Source of the DNA: Boletus sp. NGJ
Taxonomy: Eukaryota; Basidiomycota; Agaricomycetes; Boletales; Boletaceae
Assembly: GCA_019096195.1 (NCBI GenBank)
Contig: JAGTXK010000014.1
Location: 124,001 to 188,000, forward strand
DNA: 64,000 bases
Direction of reading: 5' to 3'
The number at the start of each line of letters is the position of its first letter. Within the stretch, counting starts at the first letter, position 1. Under the pieces are notes generated by a model. It was not told the origin of the DNA. It saw only the letters and a program-made list of their open reading frames with translations, and ran no database searches. The translations under genes and the position numbers were made by a program. Shown here piece by piece: positions 49,364 through 60,591 of the stretch.

Positions 49364-50873
49364 ATAAAACCCATTTCCATCTCTCAAAGAAACAATATCA
49401 TCTCTCTCTCCTCTCATGGGCTTTCCTCTAGGAAAATCTCTGCCCAAACTGGCCTAGGGAAGTCTACAGTATGCCAAGTGCTTCAGGAACTCCAGCCAGA
49501 GAAGACTAGGCTTCTTGGTGGCTGTCCTTCCAAGCTTACCTCTACCAACAAAAGAGCTATTGTCCAGCAAATTATTACTGGCAAGGCCAGGAATGCTGTT
49601 CATAGCTGCCCAATACATCAATGCCATTATTGATGCCCCTGTCTGTCCTCAGACTGTTAGAAATACTCTCAAGGAAGCCTCCTTAATGTTATAATATAGG
49701 ATAATTTCAAACTTTTCACTTTGCCAGTTACTTTTCATTTTCTATCAATCTTTTCTTATCAAAGTCACGTGACTGTGCACATGACCGTGGGAACAATCAC
49801 ATGACTAGGTCTAGAACCAATGATGTCATATGACATCATACCTCATATGATCTATGACTTATTAATTTATGCTCTTCTCATACAGCCTCTTTAATCTCTG
49901 TCTTACCATACATAGTAATTTATCACACGCATAGCTTGGTCTGTGTGCAATCCCTGTACATATATAAAGTAGCACTTTGATAACTGGAATCCCCAGTCTA
50001 ATCCACTTGTATTCCTTCTCCAACAAGTCATTGCCTTGACCACTCTGGTCATTGTAGGCTTGGAAGTAGTATGGACGTGACTCCTGATCTTATTCATTAA
50101 GCCAGGACACATGTAGCCTGCAAGACTGTTCGAGCCTTGTGGTTTTGATTCTGAAAGGGTTCATAACACTTAAAGGCTGTGGTAAAGAAGAAAAAGCCAC
50201 TGCTTTCTAGTGGTCACAAGAAAAGAAGATTAGCCTTTGCTCTCAAGTACCAGCATTGGACTGTGCAGGACTGGAAGAGAGTTATATGGTCAGATGAGAC
50301 CAAGATCAATAGGATTGGGTCAGGTGGGCAAGAGTAAGTATGTGTGGAAAAAGAAAGGAGAGGGGCTAATTGCTAGAGAGGTCCAAGGCACAGTCAAGTT
50401 TGGAGGAGGTTCACTGATGGTATGGGGCTGCATAGGGTGGAATGGAGTGGGGATTTTGAGTGAGGTGGAGGGGAGAATGGATGCTGAACAGTATGTGGCC
50501 ATATTGGAGCAGGGGTTGCTGCAAAGCATGGAGGAATCTGGAATTCCAGAAGATGACATTATCTTTCAACAAGATAATGATCCCAAGCATACCTCTAAAA
50601 GAGCCCAAAGATGGTTTGAAGAGCAAGGAATCAAGCTTCTGGACTGGCCTGCACATTCCCCAGACCTTAATCCCTGTTGAACATACTTGGAATCACCTCA
50701 AGAGATGCCTCTCAGGTTATGAAAATGCTCCTACAGGTGTTCATCAATTGTGGAAAAGAGTAGTGGAGCAGTGGGGAAAGATTGATGAGAAACAGTGTCA
50801 GAAATGGATAGAAAGTATGCCTAGAAGGATTGAAGCAGTTATCAAGGCCAAAGGAGCTCATACCAAGTACTAG
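49364..50873 (+). pseudogene. Tc1-family transposase, T-a copy 2
   Basis: Same protein as the copy at 12770. The start codon reads ATA in place of ATG. The LTR at 49687-50168 splits it after the second HTH-like region. Positions that are stop codons in copy 1 are sense here (GAGAAG near 49502; TGG near 50288). The core keeps SDETK, QQDNDPKHT and the VEHTWNHLK motif with the catalytic Glu, but an extra base near 50672 shifts the frame just before it, and an insertion after GGGCAAGAGTA adds bases near 50336. Comparing the copies shows that each decayed independently. Confidence 0.88.
49687..50168 (+). repeat. Solo LTR, E3 family, inside Tc1 copy 2
   Basis: 482 bp, TGTTATAATATAGG...TTCATAACA, with perfect TSD CTTAA (49682-49686 and 50169-50173). 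It inserted into the transposase gene. Confidence 0.93.
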
Positions 50874-51103
50874 ATACCTAGATAAATTTAGAGTCAAAAA
50901 ACTGTCTAAATGAGTCATTGTTTTGAAATGGCTGCCAGTTCATCAATTCTTATTCATATGTCTTAAAACCTTGATGGATAGAATGCCAAGGGTCAGTGCT
51001 TTATTTCATACACCTATATGTTAGGGTAAGGGTTAGGGGTTATTGGGAAATAATGCATTTAGTGAAAAATGACCAAATATGCAGATAGGTTTTTGAGCCA
51101 CTG

Positions 51104-52043
51104 TATACTATATTGTGGTGGGAATCCCATGCTACATGTACAGTAAAATCATGCTGATAAATATCCATCTAATTCTTATACTATGATAATATATAGGCCA
51201 AGGCAGCAAGGCCTGTGGTTTTGTGGACATCAAAGTACTATCCATTCCTCATTTCCAAGCCTCCTAGGATGTTGTCCAAGTCTAGTCATATTTACTTGCA
51301 CTTCATGGAACATTGTGCTCTAGTGCTCAACTTCTGCAAAAGACAATGTTATACTAGGCTGCACTATGCAAGATGGGCTGTAATGCACCTCCAAACCCCT
51401 ACTGAATGACCTCTGGGATTATACATACACCTAAAAAACAGGCTTGTGTTACAGACCATATTATTTTTCCCTTTATTTCTACTATTTTTCCTAATTTTAT
51501 ACAATAACTTTCACATTTAGCCCCTATGATTAGCCCCTATAATCTGATCCTCCTAAATGCTCAAGTCCATTCATAGATCTAGACCCACAGACCTTATGGC
51601 ATCCTCATAGCATTCTCTGACTCATTCTGGATCTAGATTGCCTTATGCTCACCTCATGCCCCTATTTAGGCAGTTGCACAGGTATATCCCTGGGTGGCCA
51701 TGGCAGTACCCATATTTATACCTGCCAATGTACTCATACCCACAGTGCAGGTGCCAGATCAGGTGCAGGTATGTAGAATCAACACCCATACTGCTATCTA
51801 TACTTTTAATACTCATGGATATTTAAATCATTGTTAGACAAAGTATTTAAAAGTGATCTAATGACTTTAATCATCTTGCCATGCATCCTTCAGAACCTCA
51901 TTGTCACCATCAACATCCAGCATTAAACTAACCTTCTTCATATCCTCATTTTTGACCAGACCTAGAGTACTCCAGGTACCAAGATACAGAAGTGCATGAG
52001 TAAAATTCACTGACAAATAGGAACAAATGTGTGACAAAAGTAG
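51104..52043. other. Unassigned DNA, possibly hAT subterminal region
   Basis: No coding signal. Around 51.69-51.81 kb ACCCAT-, ACTCAT- and GCAGGT-type motifs recur, which recalls the subterminal repeats of hAT elements; the hAT transposase relic follows. Clear TIRs and an 8-bp TSD were not found. Confidence 0.35.
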
Positions 52044-53438
52044 TCAATCATGACTGAAGAGTCTTTTGACATCAACAGAAGTGGGAGGAATGGTGAGATA
52101 ATCAAGAGCCATTTTTGAGAGCAGTAGATACACTGTATGGCAGTCATGCCACCACTTCAGCAGGTCATTAGCTTTTTCAATATCTGTGGCCAGGTACTGG
52201 TTAATCTCACTATAGAGATCACCAGTCTTCAGGAGCGCAAATGCCTCCATATTGTCAAAAATGTTGTGGATTTCCTTTAAGTTGATAGGCTTGTTAACAA
52301 TTTCAATGTTTGAGGCATCCACCATGTCAGAATGAGTGTCAGAAGTAAGTTCCATACTAATAGAAGCACAGATGCACTCAAATTCCTCTTGCATGAGTTC
52401 CTCTGCAGTCTTGACCCATTCTGACTTCCAATTGACATTTTTGAAGTAGGTTAACTTGTGCTAAGAGTGTAGAATTACCACAATATGATATACAGTATCT
52501 CACAGCTATCACTGAGAGAATGGTATCTATTGAGGGTCAATTTGGCAAGCAACACGGTGAAACAGAATTGCTGGTGTAAGAAGGCAGTTGTGAGAATAAG
52601 AGACAAATTCCTTTGTTGAGGACATCCATGGCAGGGATTATAGTAGCTAGGTTTGATACTGCATGAAAGAAGAATAGTGTCATGTCTTTGAGAATCTGTG
52701 TGATGCTGGTGAGCATTAGTGGGTGCTTATATTATATGTCTGTACACACTGCACCTTCAATATGTGCTGCAGTTGATCAAGAATTGCCCATTCTTGCAGA
52801 TACCTTCCTCTTGTTTCTGTGTCATCTGGTTGATGGCATGCTTATGATTCAATGCATAACTCAACATATCTAATGTTGAGTTCCAACAAGTAGTGATATT
52901 GTGTGGCAATAGTGTTACCTTCATTTGCAACTAGGTTAATATTTCCCATCATACTGGAAGATGAATTGTAGATGAATTTGAGATGGAATGGGCCAATGTT
53001 TGAAGCTAGGAAACACATTGAAAATAGTAAATAGTGAGTCTCTTTAACCCATACCTTTGCCAATGCAAATTTGGTCAGAAGAATGTCTCTTTTCAATGTG
53101 TGGTGCTTGCACTCACTCAACTCAGCAACCTCATCAACCAACCCATCCTCTGAGTTGTCACCATCACTGTCACTGCCATCAGTAGCATCCAGATTATCTT
53201 CATCAGTTTCAATTGTCAAGTCCACCAGAATCTCCATCTTGCACAAGATTTCAGCACCTAGATCTATGCTATCATTTTTCTTCCTTTTAATCTCAAATAG
53301 GTGCAACAAACTCTTTGCAACCAGATTAATGATGTGGAGAAAGCACTGTGTATGTGCTGCTAATCCTGTAAATTGATCTGTGAGGACTGCTAACTCTTGG
53401 ACCATCACATTGTTGTTGGTGGCATTATCACATGTCAC
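52044..53438 (-). pseudogene. hAT transposase relic
   Basis: Minus strand. The C-terminal part (52394-52044) ends MALDYLTIPPTSVDVKRLFS, the hAT dimerisation motif. Upstream (53438-52842) is the RNase-H-like core start MTCDNATNNNVMVQELA with the CFLHIINLVAKSLL block (a CxxH-type motif), then an acidic stretch (DATDGSDSDGDNSEDG). The middle (52842-52394) and the N-terminus are degraded, with stops and frame changes. Ac-like hAT family; inactive. Confidence 0.85.
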
Positions 53439-53783
53439 ACTGAGAATCTAATGTTGGTATACAATAAGCAGGTGCATTAGCTGTTACAACCTCATAACAT
53501 TGGGACACATGACCTGTGTAAACTGAGGACCTGCTATTCTTTCTTCCTCAAATAGGCAAGAGTCCAGTCAATAGGTGGATATTATAGCAAGGCTTTAAAT
53601 AGTGTTGAGGGACTGCAGGCTCAATACTTGATATGCGAGCAACAATAGTCTAGCTCCCAATGTACAGTATCTCAAAGCAGCAACCATCTGCAATGTATAC
53701 TCTGTGAGGTTTCTACTACCTGACTCTAACTCTGTAGAGTCAGACACCTCTTATAGCCTTGGGTCAATACCAAGATGGACTTC
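53439..53783. other. Unassigned DNA, probably decayed hAT 5' region
   Basis: It lies where the hAT N-terminus would be, but no zinc-finger BED pattern is readable. Confidence 0.35.
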
Positions 53784-54368
53784 TGTTACACCAACAGGTG
53801 GAGAAGCAGACAAAGAAGCTAGAGATTGTGAGGATCACTAGTGCAAGGAGAAGCAGGGCTTCCAGCTTTAGCTTTGTAGGATCAGAAGCTGATGGGGAAT
53901 GAGATGATTCACATAGGTATGATTGTGTAGATTAAGGTTAGGGAATACATGAAGGGTCAGCATCCATATAAATAGACCTGACCTATCTAGGGCAGGCTTC
54001 TGACTATATGAGATCTAGATGGAATATTACCATAAGGAGAGAATGGAACATCAATTAAATGGGCAGTTGGAAATACTGGGCTATGCATGAGAGAACATAT
54101 GTAGCCAAGGAGGCAGTATCTATGACTATATCAGAAGGTGAAATAGAGAAGATGAAAATGAAAGGCTATGTCCATAGCCAAGGGGAATGGTGCAAAGGTT
54201 AGTGTGCATTGCTGAGAAGGGGGCAGGGTAAGGTGATGCTTGGATGGGAGTTCATGGGAAATCCTGTGGGGAATTCTGAAGAGTCCTGAGTCAATGATGA
54301 GGTTGTCCCAAAGGCCTGTTGGAGGGGGTGGTAAGAAAAAAGGTGTACCCCCTTCAACAATCATAACA
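53784..54368 (-). repeat. Decayed LTR, E4 family
   Basis: About 585 bp, TGTTACACC...CATAACA, shorter than the 800- and 956-bp relatives. R-like AGATTAAGGTTA at 53929-53940 (minus orientation). No TSD is visible and CpG is depleted. Confidence 0.7.
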
Positions 54369-55301
54369 TTAGCTTGATTATATAGTCTTATACCTCATCT
54401 GATAGTCTGAACTCTTCTAGCATCCTGGCAAAAACAGTTGTGAGTGTGAGCCCTGTGTATGACCTTGTTGCATACCTTGCCTATATCCATTGGGAAGCTC
54501 AATAGCTGCCCCTCTTGCTCCATGTGAACACAGAATGCACCTGGTTCCATTGGAATGAAGGTCTCTGAAATAAGAAAAGATTGGAGGATTCTTTTTTTAG
54601 TGCCATTGGTGCACTGGAGCTGCCCAGCTGGATGATTACGAGGGATCATATTGCGATCTCAGCATGGACCTCTGCTTATGCATGCACATACATGTGACTG
54701 ACAGATATGAGGTCATTCAAACACGCAAGATTGGCATCGGGTTCTTTTCTCTCTCCTGAAGCTGAGCTAGGGCTGGATTAAAGAATTGAAAGTCCTGATG
54801 GCAAAGTTCACAATAACATCAGTATCAGATGGCCCACAAGGATGACTCAACAATAAACTCACATTGCTCACAAGTGCAGGTCCTGCCTGATCGGGATCCC
54901 CCAGTAGGAATCCGACTCAGAGTTTGAACTGACTGTGGTCACACCTGGGTCGGGCCGCGCTGCTCAAAGCAGCTTTCATTTCGGCAGCGACTGTTATTGT
55001 CAAACAGGCCCGCAGTGCAGCACCATCGCTCGCTCCCCTCCTATACTACCATCGCCCAGAAAGATGGTGTCCCTTGGCATGGCTATGCATGGCAGTTATT
55101 TCACCCCTCAGAGGGTTGTCATCCCCTCAACAATCAGCATCAAAGACTGTTCCATCACCCGATTGGTGTCCAGGTTACATCTCACTTTCAGCACACCCAG
55201 CAGCATCCATGCCAGATCTCCTGCAATCAAGAAAGCCAGTAAAGCCACATCTTCGCTCGCCTTAGTGGCCTCATCAACTCCTGACGAAGAAACGGCCAAT
55301 G
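54369..55301. other. Unassigned DNA
   Basis: A minus ORF (54649-54395; FIPMEPGAFCVHMEQEGQLL) and a CpG-richer part (54.9-55.3 kb) are present. I recognise neither. The E7 reading frame runs into this DNA after E7 is cut. Confidence 0.35.
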
Positions 55302-58300
55302 GGACACCATGGAGTTTGAACACTTGGTCGTGGAAGATTGTTGTGACTCCCTGTGATGTGATGGTGTCCATTACGGGTGTGAGATGGATCATTTTGGAGA
55401 ACCGATCAATGATGACTAGGATGGCGTTCTTGCTGTCGGATTGGGGTAGGGGGCCAATTAAATCTATGGAGATGATTTCCCATGGGGATGATGGGATTTC
55501 GTTTGGGTGGAGCAGAGTGTTGATTGCCGAGGTTTTGGCTTTAACCTTTTGACAGACATCACAACCTTTTACATATGATTCCACATCTCTACGTAGGGAC
55601 AGCCAGTAATACTCGCTCATGATTAGGTCACGTGTTTGTTGGATACCAGGGTGGCCGGCGATCAGGTGATCATGGTTTGCGATTAGGATGTCCTCTCGGA
55701 ACTTCACGTCGTTTGGTACATATACGAGCGACTTCCAATGGATGAGTCCTTCCTTGCGAGTCCAGTGTGAACCCTCCTTCTCTAAACCGTCTTTCGCAAA
55801 TTGCTCGAGTTTGTACTGCATCTTGGTGATTCTTGTGAGCGTGCTTGTGGGCGCGATGGCTTTGAGAGAGACCATGGTGGAGGTTGATGAGGGGGGAGGG
55901 GAAAAAAGGGTGTTGGGGAGTAGTGTCTGTGCAGTGTTATTGGATGTTACCCCCTTTTCGAAGTCTGGCCTCCTGGACAGAGGGTCGGCTGGGTTCGTTT
56001 TGCCAGGTTGGTGGCTGATCATTACGTGGTACTCTTGTAGTACCTGTTGCCAACGGGCCTGGCGGCGTGTGAGATCCTGGGGTTTGCAGAAGAACTCAAG
56101 GTTCTTGTGATCCGTCCAGATCTCAATCGGGTGCGCAGCTTCGAGGAGGTATTGATGCCATTTGTTGAGTGCAAACATGATGGCGAGCATTTCTAGGTCA
56201 GCCGTGTGGTAGTTCTGTTCTGCATCATTGAGGGAATGGGAGATAAAGGCAACAGGGTGCCATACGCCGTCATGTTGTTGGGAGAGGATGGTGCCAATGC
56301 CAATGCCGGAACCGTTGGTTTTGATATGGTAGGGGTCAGTGTTGGTTGGCATGGCAAGTGCTGGGGTGGAGGAGATGGTGTCTTTAAGGGATTGAAAGGC
56401 TTCTTGGCAAGCCGTCGTCCACTTGAAGTCTTTCTTTACCGATGTGAGTGTGTTTAGGGGGTGCGTGATCATGGCAAAGTTCTTTATGAATCACTGGTAG
56501 AAGTTAAGGAATCCTAAGAAGCCTCTCAGCGTTTTCTTTGAGGTGGGGACTGGCCAGCTTTTGATGGCCTCCACTTTCTTGTTGTCCATCTTCACCTTGT
56601 CTTGTGCGATGATGAGCCCAAGGAATTCAGTCTCTTGGACCTCAAAGTCACATTTGTTGTGATGTAGGTAAAGGTGGGCATCCCTTAGGATTTGTAGCAC
56701 TTCTCGTACTACTTTTCGGTGTTCTTCGAGTGTCTGCATGAATATCATGATATTGTCTATGTAGACGACCACTACGCCTCGGTCCACCAAATTCTTGAAC
56801 AACGCGTTCATCATGGTTTGGAACGTTGCTGGAGAATTGGTGAGTCCAAAGAACATCACGAGCGGCTCGAATAGACTGTGGTTGGTTCGGAAGGCTGCCT
56901 TCCATTCGTCTCCTTTGGCCATCCGTACATTGTTGTATCCCCATCTCACGTCGAACTTAGTGTAGTACTTGGCTGATTTGAGTTTGTCGATCAATTCATT
57001 GATGAGGGGGAGTGGGTAGCAATTTCTTCTTGTCACCATGTTCAGCTTGCGGCAATCTTGTACGGGGTGAAGGCATCCGTCCTTCTTCTTGATGAAGAAG
57101 AATGCTGATGCGAAGGGGGATTTGGAAGGTCGTATTCTTCCGGATTTTAGGTTTTCTTCGAGGAAGGTGTCAAGTTCTTTTTGTTCACCGGGGTTTAGTG
57201 GGTAAACCTTATAGTCTACCTCGTGATTTCCCAGGAGGAGCTCAATGGCGTGATCCCAAGGGCATCTCGGGGGTAGGGCGTCAAAACTCTCTTTATCAAA
57301 GACATCCTTAAACTCGTGGACGTATTTTGGGGCGGCTTCCTCAAAGGTTTTCTTCTTCTTTTGAATGTAGTCTTTAATCGCTACTTCTGTTGCGACATTT
57401 CGATTTCTCATGTATTCTATTACATCAAGCTCAAATAAGTGATCACCCTGCGAGGGCATGTAGTCTACGTCCACTTCGTCGTCCTCTTCATCCACGTTGT
57501 TCATGACGTGGTCTCCCTTACAGCAAAAGGAGATTCTACCCGTTTTCCAGTTGATGGCGGGGTTGTGAGTCTTCAGCCAGTCGTGACCAAGGAATATTGT
57601 GTTTGGCCCGAGATTTGTCACTGCGAGGGCCAATTGTTCCTTGTGATCGTGTACCTGAAGTTTGAGTATCACGAACTTTTCTACTTTGCCTCCAGCATTT
57701 GGTGTGCCATCGGCATTGTATACAGTAAGGGGACGGGGGAGAGAGTGAGTGGGTACCCCCTTTTTAGCTACGAAGTCCTCGTGTATAGAAGATCCCATAC
57801 AGCCTGAGTCGATTAACACTTTGACCTCGGCCATTTGGTGATTCGCAAAGGTCACCTTGACAGGGATTTCTAACGAGTTCCTCTTCGCTGTCCGAGGGGA
57901 TGCTTTTTGGAACTTGGGTGCATGCTGTAGGTCATGGAGGACCCAGTATGCATTTTCGTTTGAAAGTTGTTGGAGGTCTTGTACGAGGTCCCGAGACACT
58001 TCGATCGCTCTTGTGTCATGGACGAAGGACTTGAGGTGGTGGATGCTTCGCTCTACATGGATATTTTCCACCTGAGCCTTCATCCAACGTATAGACCAGG
58101 GGTCTAACATGTTCAACCAAGAGTGAGAGGATGTCTCTTCCTTTCATACCTCCTTTGGGTGTTTGCGGTGGATGGTGTCGGCGTCGTTCAGTCTGTTGTC
58201 TCGTTTTACCGACGGTGTGAACTTTACCTTTCGCAGTATAATGGTCATGCTTTTTGTTGGTGGCATGCCAGGGAGATTCACTCGGTTTTTGGTTTCAGTC

Positions 58301-58370
58301 TCGTCAATGTCTAAAATAGTGAATCGATTGCGTGACAATGACTTAGCGGGTACAGTAGAGCGACTGGTGT
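55302..58370 (-). pseudogene. E7 pol (linker to integrase core)
   Basis: Linker (MNMLDPWSIRWMKAQVEN, about 58.1 kb), protease with LIDSGCMGSSIHEDF (about 57.8 kb), RT (about 57.15-56.5 kb) with RWGYNNVRMAKGDEWKAAF, RNase H (about 56.35-55.97 kb) with WTDHKNLEFFCKPQDL, integrase zinc finger (about 55.67-55.55 kb) and core start with SPWEIISIDLIGPL. It ends within the core. The amino acids read past 55302 belong to unrelated flanking DNA. Broken in a few places. Confidence 0.88.
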
Positions 58371-59745
58371 CTACTGTACAGATTGAAAACCCGAATCCTC
58401 CTGTACATCTGAGGCGTAAACTACAGGCTCCTCTTTGGAAGCCTCGGCCAAGTCCATCATAGCTCGTATTGTAGCAAACATATTGGGGGAAACCTCTTGT
58501 CCATTCACCGTTATACTCCTTGCTTGTGGGCGAGGACGGGGGGTGGTCCGCACATGGCCACGGTTTCCTGCATTTTCTGCACAGCCCAGCTGCACATGCC
58601 TTGTCAAGCTCCATAGGAGTGCCTTGCCCGGGAAATGTCCTGGTTTGTTGAGGGTGTGGACATGCTGTGGGCGTCGAGGGGGGCGGTGCGGCAGGTGGAT
58701 TGTAGCGGAAACAGGGTACGAATCAAGGGTTGTAAGTGGGGCCCGTCGCGTAGACTGAAGAGGCCTTTTTGCACTCTGCAATGGCACCAAGTACTTCTTC
58801 TGCCCGTACTAGGGTGGTCTCCCACTCGCGGACGTCGGTGCTGTCGATGAGATCCAGTTTGTATCTTTCGACATATTTCACTAGGTCGTTTCGAGCCTGG
58901 TGGCAGATCTGGTTCACAATTGTCCTCCCGTTGATTCGTACATCGAATTTGGCTTCTATTGCCAGTTGGTATAGCCAAGTAAAATAATCCTTAACAGTGT
59001 CTTTTCCCTGCTAGAGGGAGAAGAGCTTCTGTTCGGCCATCCTGGTGAGGCCAGCAGGTTGAAAGGTTTTCTTCAACTTTTCGGTGAAGAATTCGAAGCT
59101 CACTGCGGCATAAGCATTGCCTTCAGTGAGTAGATCGGAAAGGCGGCCAGCTGTGTTCTCGCTGTGCATGTACGAGAGGGTGATTAGGATTTTTTGGTGA
59201 TCGGTGGGCTCCATTTTGAAGCCATTGAGGTATAAGGTTACCGTATGCCACCATTGTACGAACTTTTCCTTGTTACCATCATAATGCTCCAGTTTAGCCA
59301 CGAGGCTCTTCCCTATCCTTGGGGATGTAGGGGGAAAACCACGAGCTGCAGCCCTTGGCTGCCCAGGTGAACTCGGGAGGGATGGAGGCATTGGAAGAGG
59401 ATGGGCCAGCAGTGGGGCCCTGGGTGTTCGGACTGGTGAAGCAGGCAGGTGGACATGGATGGGCGATTGCAGGGTTTCGGGGATGGGGGGTGGTGGTGGT
59501 CCAGCCGCTACGGGGTCAGCTTGGTACTCCTGCAGCCACTGGTTGTAGTGGGCAATGGACTGTTGGAGGTTGTGTTGTACCAGTCCCTGTTGGAGGTGTG
59601 TGCGGATGGGGAGTTGTGGTACGGGTTGTGCGAGTTGGAGGGTTGGGAGGCCTTGGGCCGCTGCCCTCTGGGCGAGGTCCATGAAGCTGCCTGGTGCTGG
59701 GGTGACAGAGGTGGGACGGGAGTATGGGTTGGGGATGGTGGTCAT
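58371..59745 (-). pseudogene. E7 gag
   Basis: Starts MTTIPNPYSRPTSVTPAPGS. A Pro-rich N-terminal half is followed by the capsid-like region with KLEHYDGNKEKFVQWWHTV (about 59.26 kb) and the Cys knuckle CRKCRKPWPCADHPP (about 58.57 kb). The same knuckle type occurs in E1, E2 and E6. Broken copy. Confidence 0.85.
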
Positions 59746-60029
59746 CTTGTTGTAATCCGGCGAGTTCAGCGAGATGTGTGATAGTTCGGAGGCGGTGGGT
59801 ATGCATCAGGTAGGTCGTAAGAGTGGTGTGGACGACAAAGGTGTAGTCTGGATGCGCCCAGACGTATCATTGGCAGAAGACGTTATAGGTGTGGGGGGAA
59901 TCTGAAGGCAGCTTTTTAAAAAGAAGACGGTGGAAAAGACCGCACACCGTCGAGAAGTGGGAGAGTCGAGTGAAGGAACTGGAGGATGACTTCCTTACTA
60001 CAGGAAGGTGGTGCACACCGAGAAAGTCA

Positions 60030-60205
60030 AGATAAATCTCGGCTATCGCACCTACGTGACGTTACCGGTAATCATGCGAACTGGAGTACACTATCGTAGT
60101 ACCAATGTACGCTCTGGTCAGTAACCACCAGAGAAGTGGGGCTAGTGCTCTATGCCCAATAGCAACGTTATCCTAATTTATTACGCTGGATGGGCGTATA
60201 GATGA
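60030..60205 (-). other. E7 conserved leader RNA region with covarying hairpin
   Basis: Minus-strand leader homologous to those of E2, E3 and E6. A perfect 6-bp stem joins 60112-60117 and 60128-60133 (CTCTGG/CCAGAG) around the loop TGGTTACTGA, with an outer CACTA/TAGTG helix. Confidence 0.65.
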
Positions 60206-60578
60206 GCACTTCTATGAGTGCTCTACTCGAGTGCTTCATGTGCACTAGTGGGTTCCCCTAAACCTGGGGTCCGGTATGGGGTGAGCGGCAGCGAAGAGCC
60301 CATGCGCTCGGAGGGTGGATGGAGGAATGGAAACAGTGACTTCTAACTCCTTATTGTCGCTCGCAGCTGCGACAAGACTCCGTGCTTGCAACCACTTTAA
60401 TAAGCTGGAATTACGCGTAACACTAACGGAGGGTTGTGGTTCCTCTGGAGCTAGATGCGGGGAGTGTTGAAGTCGGAGGCGGGAGCGGTACTAGAGAGCA
60501 AAAAGTTTGCTCTGCTAGGCAAAAAGCAATATAGACGGGAGGAAGTGTCCGGAGGCGAAGAGCCCGGGGACAAGGTAG

Positions 60579-60591
60579 TAGTCTTGAAATT
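60579..60591 (-). promoter_or_regulatory. E7 primer-binding site, complementary to the element's own R
   Basis: Minus-strand AATTTCAAGACTA directly follows the LTR and pairs perfectly over 13 nt with TAGTCTTGAAATT at 60667-60655. Relative to E2, both partners changed together at two positions. Confidence 0.8.

Larger units (their letters stand above)
49002..51103 (+). mobile_element. Tc1/mariner element, family T-a copy 2, with a solo LTR inside
   Basis: Same family as 12408-14017, bounded by TA (49000-49001 and 51104-51105). Without the LTR and duplicated target it is about 1,615 bp. Long TIRs are intact in outline. By eye the two copies are over 95% identical. Confidence 0.95.

Noticed and set aside
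36909-50168. The E3-family solo LTRs as separate promoters of nearby genes
   Set aside because: They have clean target duplications inside dead elements, and no downstream host gene is present.
55108-55301. The E7 integrase reading frame continues about 60 residues with non-Gypsy sequence, as if fused to a new domain
   Set aside because: Homology ends abruptly inside the integrase core and the rest resembles no domain. It is chance read-through from a truncated element into flanking DNA.
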